From a virus, in the IMG/VR virus record IMGVR_UViG_3300027708_000133, positions 1 to 41,726 of that record: DNA of 41,726 nucleotides. The stretch is one strand, 5' to 3'. Under the pieces are notes generated by a model, which saw only the letters and a list, made by a program, of their open reading frames with translations, was not told the origin of the DNA and did no database searches. Position numbers and translations under genes: made by a program. How positions within the stretch are numbered: position 1 is the stretch's first letter; each line of letters starts with the position of its first letter. Shown piece after piece: positions 36,583-41,726 of this stretch.

Positions 36583-39135
36583 ATGGCAATGGAAAAAGGT
36601 TTGTACCAAGCACCAGAGGGCATCGAGGCTTTAGCAGAACAGCCCGATATTGAAATAGAAATTGTCAATCCAGAAGAAATCCACATTGGGATGGATGGAT
36701 TAGAGATAGACATGATGCCTGCGGGAGATGAAGACTTTGGCAAAAACCTAGCCGAAGATATGCCTGAGAGTGTATTGTCTACATTGTCTGGCGAATTGCT
36801 TGGAGACTTTGAAGAAGATCTGTCCTCCCGCAAAGACTGGATCCAGACTTATGTAGACGGTCTAGAGTTACTAGGCTTGAAGATAGAGACCAGATCAGAA
36901 CCTTGGGAAGGCGCTTGCGGTGTGTATCACCCGCTTATGGCTGAAGCTTTAGTTAAGTTCCAGTCTGAAATGATGATGGCCACTTTTCCTGCTGCCGGCC
37001 CAGTAAAAGTTCAAATCGTTGGCAAAGAAACACCAGAGAAAAAAGCATCTGCTGAGCGAGTTCAAGTTGATATGAACTACCAGTTAACAGATGTGATGAC
37101 TGAGTACAGACCTGAGCATGAGCGTATGTTATGGGGCTTGGGTTTATCTGGTAACGCTTTCAAGAAAGTTTACTTTGATCCCAACTTAGATAGGCAGGCA
37201 TCTATATTTGTGCCGGCGGAAGATTTGGTCGTTCCTTATGGCGCTTCTAATCTACAGTCAGCAGAGCGTGTTACCCATGTAATGCGTAAAACTCAGAATG
37301 ATGTCCGCCGTTTACAGGTATCAGGCTTTTGGCGGGACGTAGATCTGGGTGAGCCAGATATTGTTTTAGACGAAGTAGAGAAGAAGATTGCTGAGAAGTT
37401 GGGGTTCCGCGCTACTACGGATGACCGCCATAAGATTTTGGAGATGTGTGTAGACCTAGACTTAGAGGGCTATGAGCACAAGGATGAAGATGGAGATCCA
37501 ACAGGTATTGCTATTCCTTACATTGTCACGATTGACAAGAGCAGCGGAAAAGTTTTAGCAATCCGCAGAAACTGGAAAGAAGGCGATGAACTACATACCA
37601 AGTGCCAGCACTTTGTGCATTATGGTTATGTTCCCGGTTTTGGTTTCTATCATTTTGGTTTGGTACATCTTGTGGGGGCGTTTGCCAAATCTGGAACGTC
37701 TTTACTACGTCAGCTTGTTGATGCTGGCACTCTTTCTAATTTACCCGGTGGATTTAAAGCCAGAGGGATGCGAGTTAAGGGTGACGATACACCTATTGCA
37801 CCCGGAGAGTTCCGCGACGTAGATGTACCAAGTGGCACCATCAAAGATAACTTGATGACTTTGCCATATAAGGAGCCAAGCCAAACATTGCTGGCTTTGC
37901 TGAACCAGATCATTGAAGACGGACGCAGGTTTGCTAATGCGGCTGACTTGCAGATCTCTGATATGTCTAGCCAAGCTCCAGTGGGAACTACGCTTGCTAT
38001 ATTAGAACGCACATTAAAAGTAATGTCTGCCGTACAGGCGCGCATCCATTACTCAATGCAACAGGAATTGGTCTTACTCAAAGAGATCATTGCTGAGTCT
38101 GCGTTGGATGACTATGACTATGACCCAGATTCTGGTTCACGTCGGGCTAAAAAAACTGACTATGAGAATGTAGACGTAATCCCAGTCTCGGATCCTAATG
38201 CAGCCACGATGGCGCAGAAGATTGTGCAGTACCAAGCTGTCTTACAGTTGGCTCAGTCTGCCCCGCAGATGTACAACATGCCACTGTTGCACCGTCAGAT
38301 GTTGGATGTATTAGGTATTAAAGAAGCTCATAAATTGATCCCAATGCAGGAAGATCAAAAGCCTGCTGACCCAGTTACTGAGAATCAAAACATTCTCATG
38401 GGTAAGCCGGTAAAAGCATTTTTATACCAAGATCACCAAGCCCACATTACTGTTCATATGTCAGCCATGCAGGATCCAAAAATCCAGCAGCTGCTACAGG
38501 GCAACCCAATGGCTCAGCAGATGCAAGCTCAGATGATGTCTCATATTAATGAACATCTTGGCTTTGAATACAGAAAGCAGATTGAACAACAGTTGGGCAT
38601 GAACTTACCGCCGCAAACAGATAAAAGCGGGGAAGATGTACCAATGGATCAAAATGTGGAAGCACGTTTGTCACCATTGTTGGCTCAAGCAGCACAGCAA
38701 TTATTGCAAGTTAACAAACAACAAGTTGCCCAGCAGCAGGCTCAACAGCAGGCTCAAGACCCCATCGTACAGATGCAACAACAAGAGTTGCAGATCAAGA
38801 TGGCTGAGCAACAACGTAAGGTACAGAAAGATCAAGCAGATGTTCAACTACGGATGAAACAGCTTGAGATAGAGCATGAGCGCATCCTTGCACAAACCAA
38901 GGTAAGCGAGCAGCAAGCAAAATTAGGCGCTTTGAAAGCTGTTGCAGAACAACAGAATCAAAGAAAGATGGAGGAACTTCGCCTAAAACAAGACTCCATC
39001 AAAACGGTAGCAAACCTAGAAAACCAACGGATGACAAACAAACAAAAATTGTTTGCCGATGGTTTAAAGGCTGCTCACAATATCCACAAGGAAAATCCAA
39101 AGCAAGAAGCTAAACCCACAAAAGGTGAAGAATGA
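36583..39135 (+). CDS. portal protein
   Basis: The 850-residue product lies directly after the terminase. Its core includes SRKDWIQTYVDGLELLGLK, EPWEGACGVYHPLMAEALVK and SGNAFKKVYFDPNLD, which I associate with large podophage portal proteins forming the dodecameric DNA gate. The C-terminal part (about residues 690-830) is a Gln-rich coiled coil (QQLLQVNKQQVAQQQAQQQ), a barrel-like extension of the kind seen in P22 gp1. It overlaps the next small gene by four bases. Confidence 0.85.
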   Translation: MAMEKGLYQAPEGIEALAEQPDIEIEIVNPEEIHIGMDGLEIDMMPAGDEDFGKNLAEDMPESVLSTLSGELLGDFEEDLSSRKDWIQTYVDGLELLGLKIETRSEPWEGACGVYHPLMAEALVKFQSEMMMATFPAAGPVKVQIVGKETPEKKASAERVQVDMNYQLTDVMTEYRPEHERMLWGLGLSGNAFKKVYFDPNLDRQASIFVPAEDLVVPYGASNLQSAERVTHVMRKTQNDVRRLQVSGFWRDVDLGEPDIVLDEVEKKIAEKLGFRATTDDRHKILEMCVDLDLEGYEHKDEDGDPTGIAIPYIVTIDKSSGKVLAIRRNWKEGDELHTKCQHFVHYGYVPGFGFYHFGLVHLVGAFAKSGTSLLRQLVDAGTLSNLPGGFKARGMRVKGDDTPIAPGEFRDVDVPSGTIKDNLMTLPYKEPSQTLLALLNQIIEDGRRFANAADLQISDMSSQAPVGTTLAILERTLKVMSAVQARIHYSMQQELVLLKEIIAESALDDYDYDPDSGSRRAKKTDYENVDVIPVSDPNAATMAQKIVQYQAVLQLAQSAPQMYNMPLLHRQMLDVLGIKEAHKLIPMQEDQKPADPVTENQNILMGKPVKAFLYQDHQAHITVHMSAMQDPKIQQLLQGNPMAQQMQAQMMSHINEHLGFEYRKQIEQQLGMNLPPQTDKSGEDVPMDQNVEARLSPLLAQAAQQLLQVNKQQVAQQQAQQQAQDPIVQMQQQELQIKMAEQQRKVQKDQADVQLRMKQLEIEHERILAQTKVSEQQAKLGALKAVAEQQNQRKMEELRLKQDSIKTVANLENQRMTNKQKLFADGLKAAHNIHKENPKQEAKPTKGEE

Positions 39136-39320
39136 CTGTATTTGAATTAGTCGTCAAACAAATCGACGACCAAGCTTCGTATCTCCGAGAGGGACTCAGC
39201 CTAGGCCGAGCCACTTCCCTTGAGGAATACAAAGGAACCTGCGGCGAGATTAAAGGTCTGCTCGTTGCTAGGGGATTCATATTAGACCTCATGCAAAAAA
39301 TGGAAGAATCAGATGACTGA
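39132..39320 (+). CDS. small conserved protein after portal
   Basis: The 62-residue helical product (MTVFELVVKQIDDQASYLRE, EEYKGTCGEIKGLLVARGFI) is typical of tiny genes between portal and head genes in podophages. The function is unknown; an assembly helper is plausible. It overlaps both neighbours (four and eight bases). Confidence 0.65.
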   Translation: MTVFELVVKQIDDQASYLREGLSLGRATSLEEYKGTCGEIKGLLVARGFILDLMQKMEESDD

Positions 39321-39723
39321 ATTTGACGTCAGTGCTGTAGACCTTTCTGGCATTCTCAACAAGGATGCGGAAGAAAAGGCAAAGCAGCTCCCTGATCCAG
39401 CCGGCTTTATGCTCCTCACCGTAGTGCCAGAAGCTATGGAAGAGTACGCAGATAGCGAAGTTGGGTTAATTAAAGACAGCCAGACGATGCACTACGAAGA
39501 AGTGCTGACCCCTGTGCTGTTTGTAGTCAAGATGGGACCAGAATCCTATCAAGACAAAACGCGGTTCCCATCAGGACCACGTTGCAAAGTTGGCGATTTT
39601 ATTATCGTCCGCCCAAACTCAGGCACCCGCTTGAAGATTCATGGCCGCGAATTCCGAATGATTAATGATGATTCGGTTGAAGGCGTTGTGCAAGATCCAC
39701 GCGGCATCACCCGTGCTGCATAA
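39313..39723 (+). CDS. GroES/Cpn10-like protein
   Basis: The 136-residue product has the GroES-type beta barrel pattern: VLFVVKMGPESYQD, GPRCKVGDFIIVRPNSGTRL, IHGREFRMINDDSVEGVVQD. Phage proteins of this type are seen in head operons. They are thought to be co-chaperonins that help host GroEL fold the capsid protein, as T4 gp31 does, although some may be structural. The mobile GroES loop with a hydrophobic tripeptide is not obvious, so activity is uncertain. It lies before the scaffold and capsid genes. Confidence 0.75.
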   Translation: MTEFDVSAVDLSGILNKDAEEKAKQLPDPAGFMLLTVVPEAMEEYADSEVGLIKDSQTMHYEEVLTPVLFVVKMGPESYQDKTRFPSGPRCKVGDFIIVRPNSGTRLKIHGREFRMINDDSVEGVVQDPRGITRAA

Positions 39724-39733
39724 GGAATAAGTC

Positions 39734-40675
39734 ATGGCATTACCCGAATATGAATTACCAGATCCAGATAAAGATGTTGCTACGGAAGACGACAAGTTTG
39801 AAGTAGAAATTGAAGTCGTAGATGACACCCCAGAGTACGACCAAAAACGTACTCCGATGCCAAAAGAGATCGTCGAGAAACTAGATAAAGACGAACTTGA
39901 GGAATACGACGACGAAGTAAAAGAAAAATTAAGGCAGATGAAAAAGGTTTGGCACGATGAGCGCCGAGCCAAGGAAGCTGTTTTACGTGAGCAAGAGGAA
40001 ACTATTGCCTACGCCAAAAGGATTGCCGAAGAAAATAAAAAGATGCGGCAGATGATCCAGTCTGGCGAGAAAGAGTATGTAGAAACTATTCAGTCTTCAG
40101 CCACCATGCAATTGGAAATGGCCAAGAAAGGATACAAAGAAGCATACGAATCTGGGGACGTAGATCAAATGATGGAGGCGCAACAGAAGTTGCAAGAAGC
40201 CAACCTTCGTTTGATGCGCGCCAACAGTTTTAAACCTACTGCTTTACAAGAAGAGAAATTTGAGGTACAAACTCAACTTGAGCAGACCCCATCGGTACCA
40301 AAACCCGACGAACGCGCACTGGATTGGCAAAAACAAAACAGGTGGTTCGGATCAAATAAGGTGATGACCGCAATGGCTTTAGGATTACACGAAGATCTTA
40401 AAGACAGCGGAGTACCGGTTGGATCTGACGAGTATTACGAAACATTGAACAAAACAATGCGTCGTCGTTTCCCAGAGCAATTTGAAGAAACAAGAGAGGA
40501 AGAAGTTCCTAAAGCGCCAGCAGCCCGTTCCAAACCACGATCTGTTGTTGCTCCAGCTGTCAGAACAAGCTCGCCACAAAGAGTGCGACTGACTGAGACC
40601 CAGATTAACTTATCAAAAAAGTTTGGGTTAACGCCTGAGCAATATGCAATTGAACTTAAAAAATTAGGAGGCTGA
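39734..40675 (+). CDS. capsid scaffolding protein
   Basis: The 313-residue product is highly acidic at the N-terminus (DPDKDVATEDDKFEVEIEVV), then a long charged coiled coil (about residues 60-170). It ends in a Pro/Arg-rich linker and a short terminal helix (NLSKKFGLTPEQYAIELKKL) that probably binds the coat protein. The position just before capsid genes and the composition are typical of scaffolds that guide procapsid assembly and then leave. AAGGAAT precedes the ATG. Confidence 0.8.
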   Translation: MALPEYELPDPDKDVATEDDKFEVEIEVVDDTPEYDQKRTPMPKEIVEKLDKDELEEYDDEVKEKLRQMKKVWHDERRAKEAVLREQEETIAYAKRIAEENKKMRQMIQSGEKEYVETIQSSATMQLEMAKKGYKEAYESGDVDQMMEAQQKLQEANLRLMRANSFKPTALQEEKFEVQTQLEQTPSVPKPDERALDWQKQNRWFGSNKVMTAMALGLHEDLKDSGVPVGSDEYYETLNKTMRRRFPEQFEETREEEVPKAPAARSKPRSVVAPAVRTSSPQRVRLTETQINLSKKFGLTPEQYAIELKKLGG

Positions 40676-40676
40676 T

Positions 40677-41135
40677 ATGAATGATGTAGTACAAACCCGT
40701 AAACCTCGCGCAGCGGAAGCTCGCGAAAACGCTATGCGCCCCACATCATGGAAAGCCCCCGAAGCGTTACCATCTCCTGATCCTAGACCGGGCATCACTC
40801 ATCGCTGGGTAAGAACCAGTATGTTGGGTGTAGCTGATGTTCAAAACATCTCTGCCAAGTTTAGAGAAGGATATGAACCCGTGAAAGCGGAAGATTATCC
40901 CGAAATGATGATGCACGCCTCTACCGATGGTCGCTTTAAAGGCAACATTGAGGTCGGAGGTTTGGTTCTCTGTAGTATTCCTTCTGAGTTTTTGAAGCAA
41001 AGAGAAGCACATTTCTCTAACTTAAATAAACAAACTATGGAATCTGTAGATAATAATTTTATGAAAGACAGCGATCCACGGATGTCGAAGTTCTCTGAGA
41101 AATCGACAAAAGTATCGTTTGGTTCTGGTTCTTAA
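40677..41135 (+). CDS. conserved head-region protein
   Basis: The 152-residue product begins with a basic, disordered region (TRKPRAAEARENAMRPTSWK). A middle with GITHRWVRTSMLGVADVQNI, EGYEPVKAEDYPEMM and GRFKGNIEVGGLVLCSIPSE follows. I recall this type between scaffold and capsid genes of aquatic podophages, without a known role. AGGAGG lies before the ATG. It may be a minor capsid or assembly protein. Confidence 0.65.
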   Translation: MNDVVQTRKPRAAEARENAMRPTSWKAPEALPSPDPRPGITHRWVRTSMLGVADVQNISAKFREGYEPVKAEDYPEMMMHASTDGRFKGNIEVGGLVLCSIPSEFLKQREAHFSNLNKQTMESVDNNFMKDSDPRMSKFSEKSTKVSFGSGS

Positions 41136-41158
41136 ACTTTTTTTTCAAGGAGTCTTAA

Positions 41159-41726
41159 ATGGCTTATCCCACGGTCTCGGCCCCCTACGGCCTAAAGCCT
41201 GTGAACTTGATTGGTGGACAGGTATTTGCGGGTTCTACTCGTAACCTACCTATCCAATACGGCTATGCCACCAACATTTTCTATGGCGATTTCGTCTCTA
41301 TCACACGCGGTTTTGTGACCCGTTTAGCAGTTACTGATGGCGGCTCTGCCTCCACTGGTGCTGTTAACTACGGTCAAACCGGCATCTTCTTGGGTTGTTC
41401 GTTTACGAACCCCATCACCAAGCAAAAGCAGTTCCAGCAATACTGGCCCGCTTCTACCTTGGCTGGCGATGCTGTCGCAATCGTGGTTGATGATCCTGAC
41501 ACCATCTTCCGATGCGCTGTCGTGACATCACAAGGTGGTACTACCATCGGTTCAGCTGCCCCATCAATGGTTGGTTTGAACATGACTGTCTCTAACTTGG
41601 CTGGTTCTACAGCAACTGGTAACTCGTCTAACGGCGTGTTGAACAGTTCTGCTGCTACCACCGCTGCTTTGCCAGTGCGCGTCATTGACGTCGTTCCTGA
41701 CACTGCTGTTGCTTTAGGTACTGCTA
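41159..41726 (+). CDS. major capsid or abundant head protein (partial, cut by the window end)
   Basis: ATG 41159 has AAGGAG seven bases upstream. The 189 visible codons have no stop. The start (AYPTVSAPYGLKPVNLIGGQ, VFAGSTRNLPIQYGYATNIF) and the phrases IFLGCSFTNPITKQKQFQQY and VVDDPDTIFRCAVV match a common head protein of uncultured aquatic phages, usually called major capsid protein. Position after scaffold agrees. Because the end is missing, a decoration protein cannot be excluded. No further frames of interest are seen to the right edge. Confidence 0.65.
   Translation, partial: MAYPTVSAPYGLKPVNLIGGQVFAGSTRNLPIQYGYATNIFYGDFVSITRGFVTRLAVTDGGSASTGAVNYGQTGIFLGCSFTNPITKQKQFQQYWPASTLAGDAVAIVVDDPDTIFRCAVVTSQGGTTIGSAAPSMVGLNMTVSNLAGSTATGNSSNGVLNSSAATTAALPVRVIDVVPDTAVALGTA

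Noticed and set aside
1-41726. Circular overlap or terminal repeats joining the two ends
   Set aside because: The first and last tens of bases share no visible sequence; the capsid gene is simply cut off at the right edge.

Overview
The window is 41.7 kb of a tailed double-stranded DNA phage genome, cut at both ends: the last gene (a capsid protein) runs off the right edge, and the first 20 bases look like the tail of another gene. No ribosomal, tRNA or chromosomal genes were seen. The head and packaging genes are terminase small and large subunits, portal, a GroES-like protein, scaffold and a capsid protein. The virion genes include a C1q-like fibre domain, a GNAT-like protein, a lytic transglycosylase and a 2142-residue ejected protein. 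No tail sheath, tail tube or tape measure was found, so a podovirus-type particle is the best reading. From memory, the structural genes resemble those of uncultured aquatic phages; the host cannot be read from the sequence, though a proteobacterium is plausible.

Layout. (1) 1-16218, plus strand: lysis cassette (small membrane proteins, 3-TM holin-like protein, GH24 lysozyme), then tail and ejection proteins ending in the giant polyvalent protein. (2) 16265-19482, minus strand: recombination operon with an HNH protein, a ribbon-helix-helix protein, an SSB-like protein, an Erf annealing protein and a PD-(D/E)XK nuclease. (3) 19606-25795, plus strand: a VRR-NUC-like nuclease, a terminator, a 760-base gene-free stretch with a promoter and a strong hairpin RNA candidate, a chain of tiny genes, then a ParB-like protein, an SF2 helicase and a Toprim primase. 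(4) 25781-33176, minus strand: 29 tightly packed small genes, nearly all of unknown function, probably read from one strong promoter near 33250. (5) 33509-41726, plus strand: terminase small subunit, a LexA-like winged-helix protein, a Dam-type methyltransferase, terminase large subunit, portal, GroES-like protein, scaffold and capsid.

How it works together. Helicase, primase, SSB, annealase and nucleases form a replication and recombination set, but no DNA polymerase, RNA polymerase or integrase is visible, so the phage probably uses host polymerases (or those genes lie outside the window). Regulation appears to involve short palindromes on promoters (19530-19548, 33491-33507), and a 22-bp palindrome present three times (16228, 23427, 34280), each just after the last gene of a block and one next to the ParB-like gene. 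The most novel parts are this palindrome family, the hairpin RNA at 20156-20281, and the 29-gene cluster with its repeated junction sequences.
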